From assembly GCA_947462335.1 (NCBI GenBank), contig OX381707.1, positions 60,923,773 through 60,987,772 of the forward strand: a stretch of DNA of 64,000 bases, given 5' to 3'. The notes beneath the pieces were generated by a model. It saw only the letters and a program-made list of their open reading frames with translations, was not told the DNA's origin and did no database searches. A program made the position numbers and the translations under genes. Each line of letters starts with the position of its first letter. The stretch's first letter is position 1. This DNA comes from Harmothoe impar (taxonomy: Eukaryota; Annelida; Polychaeta; Phyllodocida; Polynoidae). Shown piece by piece: positions 17,291-28,416 of the stretch.

Positions 17291-20159
17291 ACTTCACCGA
17301 AACCTGGCAATGTCTTGTAGTATTTGGAAATATCAGCAATATCCTACCAGAAACAGATTATTAGTTACACTCTGGAATGCATCGTATATTACAGAAACAT
17401 GTCTAAGTATCATATATATATATATAGTGGTTACCATACTCTATATCAGTATATGCACATAAGGGGCCCTTGATGGGGGGGGGGGGTCCCCATGTCGCAT
17501 GTCGATTTTAAGAAATGGCCATGTCGCATGTCTATGTCGCTTAAAAATGCTCATGTCCCATGTCGATTTCAAGAACTGTCCATGTCCCATGTCACTATCT
17601 TTTTAAGCCTCATGTCGCATGTCACTAGGCCTCATGTCGCATGTCGAATTTAAGAAATGCCCATGTTGTCCCCATGTTGCCATGTCGAATTTAGGGGTCT
17701 AGGGCCATACATAATACGTCAAACCCATCTTACCCAAAAGAGTCAATCAGAGATCTCTGTTAAAGCGGCATTCTCACCAGGGGTCTATATCGTTTTTATA
17801 GTATTATTCTAGTCAAACAATGTGTGTCATATTAGTGGTGAGAGTAAATCATTCACATTACCTCTGAGTGTGTGTGTAGACCTCCCAATGTGCCCCACTG
17901 AGTGTAGGCTAACTAGTTCATACCAAGGCTAGTTATAGTGTAACCCGGTATTACAGGGCCAGTACTCTCCTACTCAAAGGTATCAATTAAAAAAACAATC
18001 AAATAGGAACGAGTAGCAGCAATCTGATAACCTCTCATGCAGAACATTGTAGATGAGAGCAATCACAATGAGACCCAATCACAGGCGTACTCTGAGTCCT
18101 AAGCCTATGGGGGTAGAGGTGTGTTGTTCTAAATATAGAAAGGCCCGTCACTCAGATGGTCCGATCATCTAGACACTTAGAAGTGGGGGCTCATATGCAG
18201 AACTGGAGTAATATACAATAATATGCATATTGCCACATGTTGACATATATGGAAATACTAAATATATGCAGACCCCATGAATGTTTATTTTACATGACAT
18301 TGTGCAGAATATCACATTTTCTGTTAGTCCCCCTTCATCTGGGTGTCAACATAGCTGCAGAGCACTTTCCACATGGGCAGTCTGCAGTGCACTGTGTGAT
18401 TAAGCTTTAGGCTTATAGGAAAAATATAAATCTAACTAATACAAATACAGGCAATTTACATAAGGTAAATACAAATATATTTATCTATTTACCTATGCTT
18501 TAGTATTTATTATATGTGGAAGAAGTTAAGTCGGGCTCCTTACACCATAGGCAACACCTCAAACAACAACAATAAAAATAAAATGGCCGAAATCCAGGTG
18601 GCAGGCCTTCATGTATATACTACATATCACATATCTCCCCCCATAGGTTTAGGACTTAGAATACGCCTGTGGACCCAATCAAGCGTCTCTATGTCAAATA
18701 CTGGGTGTGTCAGAGAAGTAACACCAGGATAAGAGGGGGGGGGGGGGGGATAAAATGGCACATATGCTACGTTCCCACATAAATAAGTGCAGTATTTCCC
18801 TTTAAAAAGAGTCTGGAACTAATTAAAACGACGTGTTTTCTCACAGTGACAAACATGAGAAAGGGAAAGAGTGTGTCTCTCACATTCAGGGGGATCTGTA
18901 ACTCCTGACATGGTGGTGATTCTGATTGGTATAAGAATACAACTGCAATGCTGACATTTCGAATGGGAGGCATTTCTAGGTGAAGAGGCACTGGTACTAG
19001 CAAAAAAGGAAGTGGGCTCAATTATTTTACTGAAAACAATAGTCCTCTGGGGTCCAAACGGACCCCAGTCAAATCCAATATACTCTGGCCCTAATAGAAC
19101 ATAGACAAAGGGTCCCTTGCTTTGCTAGGAAGAACATTCTATACAGAACAGAAAAGGCTAGATGAGATCTTATACATCTGTCCATAGTGCTAGCCTATGA
19201 TCTACTGAAAATGTATGAAATCTGATTAAGATAATTATGTGTCCCTCACATAGAAAATACTTTTATTCAAGTACAAGTTGCCAAGTTTGAACATCTGGAA
19301 GCTAATTACAGAATCAGAGCCATCTAACTGGTTTCTCTGCTGCAGGAACAAGGTCTAACACCCGAAATGACACATTTTGTTGATTTATGGAAAAATGACC
19401 CAGGCTTTTTCCATAAAATTTGGTAGGTATGTAGATATATGGGGTATCTACCATGTGAAACAGAAAACACACATTCGGTCACTATACGTGAGCAGGCAAG
19501 CAGAAAGGATAGTCCCCGTGGGATTAGTTCCGATTTTAGCCACCAGGGGGGCGCCACTATGGCCCTTTATGAAAGAAACAGGCCAAAATTTGCTCTATTA
19601 TAGGGTATTTTTTCTGAAGATTTTAATAAAATTACACAAAACATTCCATTTTTGTTAAAAATCCTCCATATTTGGAATGTAAAAAGAACGTTTTGAAGCC
19701 TAAATAGGTGCCTTTGTTGATATGTGTTGCCATGGAAACAAGATTTTTATTCTAAATAGAAGAACAAAATATCTCCATTGATAGGATGATTCATGAGGAT
19801 TACTACGGTCAAACCAAAATAAAATTATCATTTCTAGATCAGATTTTATGACCTAAAGAATAAAAATGTATCATAAATTTCTAATCATCATAATTATGCT
19901 AATTAGATAGAGATAACTTGGAAAGTATAAGACTTGGAGCTTATTGGGTTTTGGATGGGGCAATGCCCACATGTATTCATGAAGCCATTTCTCAAAAACT
20001 AGAATGGATATCTTCTAGTGTAATGTATCATTGGAATGCTTATGACATAGATTTTAAAGTTAGTCTTTTACTTGGAGTACCCTTTTCCCTTGCCTGTACA
20101 CAATTATTACTTTTCGATTGACGACATTTTTTCATTTTTTTCTCCATGAATTATAAATG
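17291..20159. other. Intergenic region upstream of the fucosyltransferase
   Basis: No gene recognised. At 17492-17690 there is a degenerate run of ATGTCGCATGTCGATTT-type units. G homopolymers occur at about 17477-17486 and 18737-18749. Two short perfect hairpins lie at 19047-19068 (CTGGGGTCC/GGACCCCAG) and 19385-19416 (TTATGGAAAAA/TTTTTCCATAA). The fucosyltransferase promoter should be near 17300-17500, but I see no clear TATA box. Confidence 0.55.
17492..17690. repeat. Degenerate ATGTCGCATGTCGATTT repeats
   Basis: Roughly 12 imperfect copies of ATGTC(G/C)CATGTC with short AT-rich spacers (GATTTTAAGAAATG). Spacing is irregular, so this is a degenerate simple-repeat tract and not a regular satellite. 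Confidence 0.7.
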
Positions 20160-20589
20160 GGCATTGTACTACTTGGGGTATCCAATGCTCGGGGTACGGG
20201 GTTGGTCAAAAAGTGGAACATGAACTCAGCAAATGGACTGCACCACATGGCACCATGCCTCGGTCTGCCAAAGTGAAATGAATCACATTCTCTTGACCCA
20301 GATCTGGGTGCAAGTGAGTGTGGACGGCGGGGGTCACTGAAATTAGCATTGTACTCCATGGGGTATTATATTATCTGGGCCAAGTGCAGACACTTATTGC
20401 TGATGATTGGAGTACCTGGTACATGAACTTATAGAAACAACTTTGAGTGGCTTACATCGGTTGTACCCTGCTTCCTCTAAAGGGTGGCGCAGCTACTGTG
20501 GTACGTTTTGGGTATGTCTAGGTAGGCCTACTGGTCCCATATTTCTACTCTACTGAATAAAGGTCAATATACCCTTTATTCATTCGTAT

Positions 20590-21567
20590 TCACGTGGGTG
20601 AAGCAGCGTGCCACAACTCCCATCTCCCCTTTATAGAAGAGAGAGGTTTGGGTACGATTTATAAATACATGTTCAGGTGGGTGGAGCAGCGGACCACTAC
20701 TCCCATCTTCCCTTATAAGGGGAGAGAGGTTTGGGTACCAATTATACATGTTCAGGTGGGTGGTGCAGCGGGCATTATAATACATTGGGTATTCATGCTG
20801 CTCCACCCACCTGTACATGTATGTGGATACCGAATTTTGTCTCTCCTATAAGGGGAAGATTGGAGTTGTGGTACGCTGCCCCACCCATCTGTACATGTAT
20901 GGAGCCACAGTAGGGGCACTGAGCGGCTGTTATGAGCGGGGGTGAAAGGAACATCTGTGTCTGGTAGGGGATGGGAGGGGAAGGGGGTGGGGGCTGGTCG
21001 GCGGGGGTGAAATGAACATGAAGACACAGGATGGGTTGGGGGTGGCTCTGCAGTAACGAGGTAGACACACTGGCTGGTGGGAGGGGGGGGGGGTGACATC
21101 AGCCTTTCCTCAGCCACGTGCTGCCCTCCGCTGTGTTACAAGTACTGTAGGACACAAAGATGTTTTACCTGGGAGGCACGGTACTACTTGAGGCATCCAA
21201 AACACCGGGTACGGGGTTGTCTCTCCTATAAGGGGGAAGATGGGAGTTTTGGTACGCTGCCCCACCCACCTGTACATGTATGTGGATACCTACTTTTGTC
21301 TTGCCTATAAGGGAAAGATGGGAGTAGTGGTACGCTGTCCCACCCACCTGTACATGTATGTGGATACCTACTGTTTTCTCCCATATAAGGGGAAAATGGG
21401 AGTTGTGGTACGCTGCCCCACCCATCTGTATATGTATGGGACTACCTACTTTTGTCTTCCCTATAAGGGGAAGATGGGAGTTGTGGTACGCTGCCCCACC
21501 CACCTGTATATGTATGGGACTACCTACTTTTGTCTTCCCTATAAGGGGAAGATGGGAGTTGTGGTAC
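20590..21567. repeat. Left part of the 78-bp satellite, with an orientation switch
   Basis: About two units at 20590-20780 read in reverse (CATCTTCCCTTATAAGGGGA ... GTTCAGGTGGGTGG). From about 20795 the units read forward (CCACCCACCTGTACATGTAT ... CCTATAAGGGGAAGATGGGA). Forward units are interrupted by G-rich unique sequence at about 20915-21200 and then continue to 21567, where the 3' LTR of element 2 starts. A fragment of the 67-bp unit (ACTGAATAAAGG) lies at about 20553-20580. Confidence 0.85.
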
Positions 21568-22218
21568 TGTCATACAAGGAATCCCCTTAGTTGGGAGATC
21601 CCTTTAATATGAGGAAGTTGAGTAAGTCTTGAGGTCTTGTAGTATAGTTGGTATTTATTACAAGTTGACAGCAATAGTACAGTAAGTACAATGTAGGTTC
21701 CACTCAGTTACACCTATCCACACAATAATATAGGTCTTGGTAAATATACCTAATAACCCTGAGGTTAGTACTGGACTAGAGCCAAGGGGGTCCTACACCA
21801 TGTCTGATAGTTGGGCCTAGTAGGGCATAGCCTATAGCCTTGTTCTCAGTCAGTGGAGAGGTCCTTGCTCAGTGGTGTCCAAGTGTAGAGTGAGGATGGA
21901 GATGCCCAGTGCTGGGACCTGACCCTATTTAAGGGGGCCAGGCTACCAGCATGGCATCTTGAGTGTTAGTGTCAGTTGACAGTGGTTGGAGGGCTGTAAC
22001 AGTCAGAGAGACAGTCACACAATACCCCTCCATAGTTTGTCTACCCCTGTTAGTGTACATCAAAGGGGTGACCCTTATGCTGGTCTGTGGGAAACAATGT
22101 GCGGAATGAGCGTCGCCTACCGGCGACGGGAGTGCCGACTGGAGCGCCGCCTATGCGGGCCGGCGGCGGCAGTAGCGCCTGTCGCCGTCGGCCGTTATGC
22201 GGGCGGTCATACCTGACA
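21568..22218 (-). repeat. 3' LTR of element 2
   Basis: A 651-bp repeat bounded by TGTCA/TGACA. On the minus strand AATAAA falls at 21659-21654. The minus strand just before it (22219 and beyond) reads GAGGGGGAGGCAC, a fitting polypurine tract. Confidence 0.94.
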
Positions 22219-22560
22219 GGTGCCTCCCCCTCGGGAAAAAGGACAACTCTCCGTCAGTTGTCATTCCATCTAAAAATTTGGGGTGAATTTTGGAATTTTG
22301 TCCACAATTTTTGGTGGCAAATAGGATTTACCTTTCTTTTTTTTTTTCTTTTTTTTTTGATTTTTTTTTTTGTAGTGAAGTACACTTTTTTGTAATATAG
22401 ATGATGTGAGAGTATGTAAATACCAAAGGTCTGGGGAGAATTTTGGTTTTGTGCTTGGCTAGTCATCTACATTATATACAGTGTAACTTAACTATAAGGT
22501 ATGTAAACCTTCTTTGTACCAATTTGGTACTTTCTTAATCACATATTATACAGTGTAGTA

Positions 22561-22740
22561 CAGTCAACTCCCTCTTAGCGGCCACCCCTCCAGTGCAGCC
22601 AATCCCTCTATTGCAGACACTTTCCATAGTCCCAGACATACTACAATGTACAGAAAATGACCCCCTCTAATGCAGCCACCCCACCAAAGCGGCCACTTTT
22701 TCATAGTCCCAAGGGTGGCCACATTAGAGGGAGTTGACTG
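22561..22740. mobile_element. Mariner/pogo-like MITE, TA duplication
   Basis: CAGTCAACTCCCTCT at the left is exactly mirrored by AGAGGGAGTTGACTG at the right. The repeats extend about 26 bp with small differences, and TA lies outside both ends. The start CAGT and the TA duplication fit the Tc1/mariner-pogo group. 180 bp, non-coding. Confidence 0.82.
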
Positions 22741-23913
22741 TAATACATTGTGTCTTTATCTGACACTTTTCAAATCGTCGTTTGAATTATATACACAGTA
22801 TGGTACATCTTTGTCTTAATTCTAAAACATGATGAAAAATGTGTTATCAAGTAATAGGCTGTCTTTGGTGAATAGGTGCTTTGTGGAACTGAGTGGATTT
22901 TGATATATCAATGTTCACATGTGAATACAACTATACAGAGTATAATGCAAATTATGCAAAATCTTATGATAATCTTTTACAAACTTTTTTGTTTGATACC
23001 AAAAAAACCAAGGCCACTTTTATATAAAAGTAGGCCAACCGGCTTGAAGTTTGTTTTCTTATTTCTAGATAGCGCTTATCTATGGATTTGCGTGATATAG
23101 CAATCAGTAATGTACATTTTATGCATAGTTATGTGCTTGTCCGGTGGCGGATAAGTGTTCATAATTGTGTCATCTGACATTTTGCATTACTTAAGTTTGT
23201 AAGTTTGTATGTACAAATACAGTCCTTTTTATGCAGATATTTTGTCCTTATCCGGTGGAGGGTAAGTGTTCATAATGTCATAAAAAAAATGACTCGGTAT
23301 CTTGTTTCTGCAATGATAGTTGAATCTTACAAGATTCTTGGTGTTGGCAATTTGCAACTTGTGGATCTACACTTTGATCAGAAATGTCTTTGCAGTGGGC
23401 CGCTGCTGTGAGATTTAAGTCTTTTGTGTAGTATCCTAGGGTTAGTCAGCGGACTATCTCCCTTTTTGCTTCATGTTTTTCTGTAAATAGTCTTACATAA
23501 TACAAAGGTATACAGTGTAAAATACAGTGCAAATACAGTGTTATATACAAACATGTTTGATTAGCAATTTAGATTGTAATAATACAATTTCATACATATA
23601 AATGCATGTTTGAGCAAGTTTGACATGGTTAAGAGTACGCAATTGTTTTTGTAAAACTTCAATTTTTCAAAAATTGGCTGTTTCATTTTGGGATACCTTA
23701 AAATTGATTTCCTGATACTACTGACACACACTGAGACCCTGCTTTGACCTTGGGATTGTGAGAGTTTGAAAATTTTTGCACCTTGAGCAGATTTTTGAGT
23801 GGCACCTTGAGGCTATTGTGTCATGCGGCGCAAGATGCGTCGTATGCCGCGGTGACACCGGTGGTTGACACCTTTTGGTGAGCAGATCACGTGCCTACTC
23901 ATGGACTTGTCAC

Positions 23914-24002
23914 CTGAAGTGAGGGGATCACTTCAGAGGGTGAACAGTGTCATTTGGGGGTGGGGAGGGGTTATAAAGGCTGTGTAGACCACAGTAGGAT
24001 CA
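23914..24002 (+). promoter_or_regulatory. Promoter for the opposite-strand ORF in element 2
   Basis: A 9-bp palindrome CTGAAGTGA/TCACTTCAG (23914-23922 and 23928-23936) is followed by a G-rich GGGGGTGGGGAGGGG (about 23956-23970) and TTATAAAGG at 23971-23979. The ORF's ATG is at 24036, so a start near 24000 would leave a leader of about 35 nt. This is inferred from layout only. Confidence 0.55.
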
Positions 24003-24035
24003 CTTATTCCTTGAGTACCCTTGAGATAACACAGT

Positions 24036-24644
24036 ATGGCGCATATGGCAATTTTGGAGGACGAGTTGGAGGCTGTACCTGAGGTACTTGCATATCTCCC
24101 TGAGGCCTGGCTGCAGGGTGACATGCAGGCCTTAGACCTGTGGTTAGGTGATCAAAACACCTTGGAGGGGCTGACTCCTGGTACTCCTTTTAGGAGTATT
24201 TTGAGTCGGTATGACTCAGTAAGGACGCGGTGGTTGCATAAAGTCCGGCACGACATTGCCAGTTTTGGTGATGTTTTGGTGTGCCGTCATCACGGCTGGT
24301 ACTTCCTTGGTGCTGGCGGGATTTCCATGCGCAGGGCGGCATCTCTGGAGCTGTTGGCTCAGGCCCTACGTGATCTGGATGGATATGACCCGCGACTGCT
24401 TTTCACCAGAAATGATGGGGTCATCTGGGACTTCCTATTGGCTGTCGGCCTATGTGCTTACACGGTGACAGGTGATGCTGCAGACAGCGCTGAGCATGCT
24501 TTGTCTACTTTGGAGGCACGTTTTGTCCAGTGGAGGGAGGAGAACGAGTGGCTCTTCAGTGAAGATACGTGGATTGGATCTCCTGCCGCTGCCGAGTTGG
24601 CCGAGTCCTGGGAGGCCTTGGGATGGGGGGACTATAACAACTAG
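24036..24644 (+). CDS. Opposite-strand accessory ORF of element 2, unknown function
   Basis: This 202-residue ORF runs against gag, pol and env, lies between env and the 3' LTR, and ends 96 bp from the env stop (tail to tail). A TATA box and GC-rich box stand upstream. The protein is acidic and Trp-rich (10 Trp), with no signal peptide or membrane segment and no motif I recognise; examples are RTRWLHKVRHD, HHGWYFLGAGG and NDGVIWDFLL. It is GC-richer than the AT-rich flank and uses a good ATG context. No polyadenylation signal is close by on this strand. It could be an antisense regulator, as retroviral antisense genes are, a captured host gene, or a chance ORF; its length and its own core promoter favour a real gene. 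Confidence 0.6.
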   Translation: MAHMAILEDELEAVPEVLAYLPEAWLQGDMQALDLWLGDQNTLEGLTPGTPFRSILSRYDSVRTRWLHKVRHDIASFGDVLVCRHHGWYFLGAGGISMRRAASLELLAQALRDLDGYDPRLLFTRNDGVIWDFLLAVGLCAYTVTGDAADSAEHALSTLEARFVQWREENEWLFSEDTWIGSPAAAELAESWEALGWGDYNN

Positions 24645-24740
24645 TGGGTGGCATCTATAAATGTCAATATAAACGGTCCTTTTCAGGGCCAACCAACTTT
24701 TCACAAAAGTTTTGGTCAATCTCAATCCTGTATAATTTTG

Positions 24741-26939
24741 TTATTCTTCCCCATGTACTTTCTCACTAGTTACAGCTGTAGGTGGTTGGGTGAGTATGGT
24801 GAGTACATTTTTGAATGTATTGGTGCTTTCTCTTTGGTCGTCAATTATGATGTTTTCCAGCTTTGATTCATGGGTATCCATGGTGACAGGCTGGGGTGAA
24901 ATGTCATTTTGTAGTAACATGGCAAAATCTAGATTAGGTTCCCTGAGCGCTGGTATTATGCTGAACCTGGCACGCCATGGTAGATTGATAGTTTCTGGCA
25001 GTAAATATGCGGTCTCTCCTTTCTTAGTAGTAATTACTACTGGTCCATTCCATTCAAATACTAGTCTTGGGAGAGGGTACATTTTTATAATCATATCTCT
25101 GTATGTTGGGGCTGAAGCTTTTATAATTGTATCAAACTCATGTGGCACTGGACGCAAGGGGAAGGAGAAGTTGGTGTCTCCTTTGTAGACTTTTAGTACT
25201 ACTGTGGGATTTGTCCTCTTGGTGACTTTTCCCTTTCCACAGTGCTTGGTTGCCATACTCTTTAAATATTTGGTCAGCCTGTAGGCTGAGTAAATAGTGA
25301 GTGTGAATAGTATGGCTATGATAAGAGTATGGGTCTCCTGGATAGTTAGAATAGGGGTGGGGCCCTGTTCTATTGGTGCCGTGGTGGTGTCCTTCTTGTA
25401 TAGGGTTTCGAAGGCTTTTTCCATAGGCTTCTCTGTGACAAATCTATATGCTTTTGCAGTTGGCATATAAGCTAGTAGTGTGGATCCTCTGTGCATTTTG
25501 AATAGGGTGTATGTGGCCAAAATTGTAGCTATAACCGAAAGTATCATTGGTATGATAGATGCTGCTGGATGCCGTGCAAATTTGTATAGATAGGACTCTA
25601 TTAGTCTATTTTCCAGTGGCTTAGCCAGGCTGGAGGCATCATCTAGCAGGGTTTTTGCGAATGGGTTTAGGTCTAGTAATGTTGATTCATCAATATTACT
25701 TGATTTCCTTAACATATCCAGTGTCCTGGATAGGTTGACCTTTGGAAAAGGTGGCAGATTTGCCTTGGAGTCTGGTCCAATTTCTTTGATTTCATTTAGA
25801 GCCGCGAGAAAAGGTAGGTTTATGGTCTCCAAAGCATAGTGAAATGAAATTGTAGTGTTGCATGGCAACCTAGAATTTGGTAGTGAATAGTGATCTATAT
25901 TCACTGTACATAGGCATGGTACACCTATGATTGAGTGTGATGGTGCTTTGTGAGTAGTAGCTGGTTTCCCGTGACACGTAACTGTGTAGGTGGGAGAATT
26001 TGTGGTCACAAGATATTCATCTTGTGAGATGGCTACAGCGTGTGAGATAGGTCTCTTCAAGGGTGAGATAGTAAATTGGCACATTTCCTTGACTTGCTGA
26101 GCTTGGTTCAAATAAATTGCTACTGTGCATGTAGGTACATGTCTATGGATTCTCGGGCTAGTTTTGGTACAAATTTTGATCTTAGTTCCTGGACAGGTTA
26201 GCATATCTGCATTTGTTAGTTCAATAAATAGTGAACCATCTTCAGAGATAGCCAAGAATTTGACATCAGTAATTAATTGGGTTACTCCCTTTGTAGGTGT
26301 CTCCTTGGTGTTGATTGGTACTGGTGTAGTTACCAGTTGAAATACTCTGAAGGTGGAGACGGTGGATGCTACAATGATATCCAGGTGGATGTATATGTGC
26401 CGTTCCGAATAGGTGTAGGATATCATTCTTTGGGAATAATAGTAGTCAAGGTCAGTTATGGCGACCTTTGATCCTGGTGAGTGTATTCTGAGTGTCATGT
26501 CCAGATCATTCAGATGCTCCGTTAGTTCAGCTGGTGGTACTATGTCAGCAGTCATAATGCCTGCTGATAGCATCCTGAGTGCTGATGTGGTGCGCTGCAA
26601 TGCTTGCAGATAGTTCATTCTTGCTACAATAATGGTGAGTGCATCAGTTAAAATTTGGATCTTCCTTCTTTGTGTGTGCTCGTGATTTGCATAAGTGTTC
26701 AGAGATGTGGTCATATTTTGAGCCCATAAATTCATATTTTGGCCTAGAGTGTTCATGGTTTGGTCTAGCATACTTTTATCCTTAACATATGCCTTGACAA
26801 ATTTGTCTTGGCGTTGTGTGACCTTATCAATTAATATAGCTGCTTCTTTGTCTTGCTTGGAAAAAGCTTCTAGAATGCCGTCTATGTTCTTTATCTGGTC
26901 CATGACCTCTTTGACGTCATCTAGTGTGGCAAGACCTAT
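24741..26939 (-). pseudogene. Element 2 Env, C-terminal (membrane-fusion subunit) part
   Basis: This is the downstream part of an envelope-type glycoprotein separated from its N-terminus by the insertion at 26940-28416. It has a heptad-type coiled coil near the start (DDVKEVMDQIKNIDGILEAF), a Cys-rich ectodomain (several CxC and CxxC-like groups at about residues 260-360), a membrane span (PMILSVIATILATYTLF, about 475) and a second hydrophobic segment (LIIAILFTLTIYSAY, about 550). A long tail of about 170 residues follows. The layout is that of class I-like fusion subunits of errantivirus-type elements. The reading frame itself is open to the stop at 24741. Because the gene is split, the copy is not expected to make a complete Env. 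Confidence 0.82.
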
Positions 26940-27145
26940 CCCAGCTAACAACACACGTTTTCCAAACATTTGCAAACGTTTCTACCTGGTTTGGAAGAGA
27001 ACCTTTGGAAAAGGGTTACCCCAAAACGTTTTTGTAGAACGTTTTTCAAACGGCTAGAAAACGTTTGCAAAAGGTTTGCAAGAGGTATGCAAAAGGTTTG
27101 CACATGATTTAGATGAGCATTACAGCAACATGTACACTAAAAGTC

Positions 27146-27214
27146 ATCCTTAGGATCGAACCCAGGACCTTTAGATTGGTTTTCCCAGGCTCTCCTGCTT
27201 GAGCTAACGAGGCC
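27146..27214 (-). repeat. tRNA-like module (SINE-type), copy 1
   Basis: On the minus strand a box-A-like TTAGCTCAAGCAGGAGAGC is followed 25-30 nt later by a box-B-like GGGTTCGATCC. The acceptor and anticodon stems do not pair well, so this is a tRNA-derived sequence and not a working tRNA gene. Confidence 0.5.
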
Positions 27215-27398
27215 AAGGATAGAATTAGGCTCACTTTCCCCCTAGAGCTGGTCCTGTCACATAGAAGCCTGTGGTTCTGACTATCACACAACATGACGAG
27301 AGGGACAGGGATAGGGACAGGGACGGGACAGGGACAGGCAGGTGGCCTTATTTATTCAAAATTGTCTTTCCATCAAGACGTATTGGAAATAATGAACT

Positions 27399-27593
27399 GC
27401 CTGGTTAGCTCAGGTGGTAGAGCGTGGGACTCTCCAGGCAAGGATTATAGGGACCTTTAGCAACCACGTAAAAGCTCATTAAACGCAAACGTATCCTATC
27501 CTTTCAGCACTGCTACGTCTGCGTTTTATAAACTTTTACATGGTTTGCTAAAGGTATGTAATAAAGGGTCGGTGGATCGATCCCCAGTGGTGC
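27399..27593 (+). repeat. tRNA-like module, copy 2, split by a foldback
   Basis: The 5' half (GCCTGGTTAGCTCAGGTGGT, 27399 onward) and a T-arm-like part (GGTCGGTGGATCGATCCCC, about 27568-27586) are separated by the inverted repeat at 27453-27555. Stem pairing is incomplete even when the foldback is ignored. Confidence 0.45.
27453..27555. mobile_element. Foldback inserted in a tRNA-like module
   Basis: ACCTTTAGCAACCACGTAAAAG on the left pairs with CTTTTACATGGTTTGCTAAAGGT on the right, and AAACGCA...TGCGTTT pairs further in. About 103 bp. It sits inside the transposon that sits inside env, inside element 2, inside the satellite element. Confidence 0.6.
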
Positions 27594-28041
27594 AAGATAT
27601 TTTAGTTAGCAATGGGTATACACATTTGCATGAAACGCATGATACGTCTAGGTTAAATGAGCTACGTCGGGTTTGCTAAAGGCCCCTAGTGGTCAGGCAT
27701 GACCAAGTGCTATTCAAAAACGACTGAGGCATAACAACTTATCACTAATGCCATAGCCTACTCATGACCCTTGTAACAAATTACGAGTGATTCCTAGGAT
27801 TCCTTTGGGAAATTATGTGAGAAAAGTGTCCCATAATATCGCGAGAATGAAAATGTGATTTGCATATATATAATCCTGTGAAATAACGGGATTTTCCCCA
27901 GTGAAGCAGAATAATGTAGCACATTAAAGGCATACACAGCATGCAGTACAAAAGGCAAAGGGTAGATCTATGCTTAATGAGCTACAGCAGGTTTTGCTCA
28001 AGGTCCATCTTATATACGTTCCTCAGTAACTAGCAACTACA

Positions 28042-28110
28042 GATTCTATAGTATAATGGGGAAGGCGGTTGTCTTGTAATCCTAAGATCCTGGGTTCGAA
28101 TCTAGAACCA
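28042..28110 (+). repeat. tRNA-like module, copy 3
   Basis: The ends GATTCTA and TAGAACCA form a 7-bp acceptor-like stem with one mismatch. Box B reads GGGTTCGAATC and the middle CTTGTAA looks like an anticodon loop (TGT). The anticodon stem does not pair, so I treat it as tRNA-derived and not as a functional tRNA. Confidence 0.5.
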
Positions 28111-28416
28111 TTTAAGTTTAACAGTGTTTTCTTAGACTAGAGAAAACCATAAAACTATAGACTATTTGGTTAGGTTTTACACTATATTTGCTATATATTC
28201 ATAGCTACAGTTATGGTCGTTTTTTTATAGAAAGAAACGTTAAACAAACGTTGGTATAACGTTATAGACAAACGTTTGGCCATAACGTTATAAAAACGTT
28301 ATTTAGTGTCAACGTTTTCACGTTAAAAAAACGTTCTCTAGACGTTTTTGCAAACGTTTGCAAACCCTCCACAAACGTTAAATCTTGGTAATGTAAACGT
28401 TTTTTTGTTAGCTGGG

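Larger units (their letters stand above)
22219..24035. other. Region between 3' LTR and the opposite-strand ORF of element 2
   Basis: No ORF worth calling on either strand. It holds the MITE at 22561-22740 and T-rich low complexity at 22330-22400. It also holds an imperfect direct repeat at 23140-23165 and 23251-23276 (TCCGGTGG..G.TAAGTGTTC), about 111 bp apart, and the promoter-like region just upstream of 24036. Confidence 0.6.
26940..28416. mobile_element. Non-autonomous DNA transposon inside env, with AACGTT subterminal repeats
   Basis: The ends are CCCAGCTAAC (26940-26949) and GTTAGCTGGG (28407-28416), with AT outside both. The AT could be a 2-bp duplication or part of the inverted repeat. 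About 5 ACGTT/AACGTT motifs lie in the first 130 bp and about 13 in the last 200 bp, the arrangement of transposase-binding repeats. The middle contains three tRNA-like modules and a foldback but no transposase. The superfamily is not assigned. Confidence 0.78.

Noticed and set aside
20594..21612. Overlapping ORFs in the left satellite
   Set aside because: Same reason as for the right array: the repeat period is a multiple of three, and the frames include unit-to-unit orientation changes.
28042..28110. A functional tRNA-Thr (TGT) gene
   Set aside because: The acceptor and box B look right, but the anticodon stem does not pair and the sequence lies inside a transposon with two other defective tRNA-like modules.
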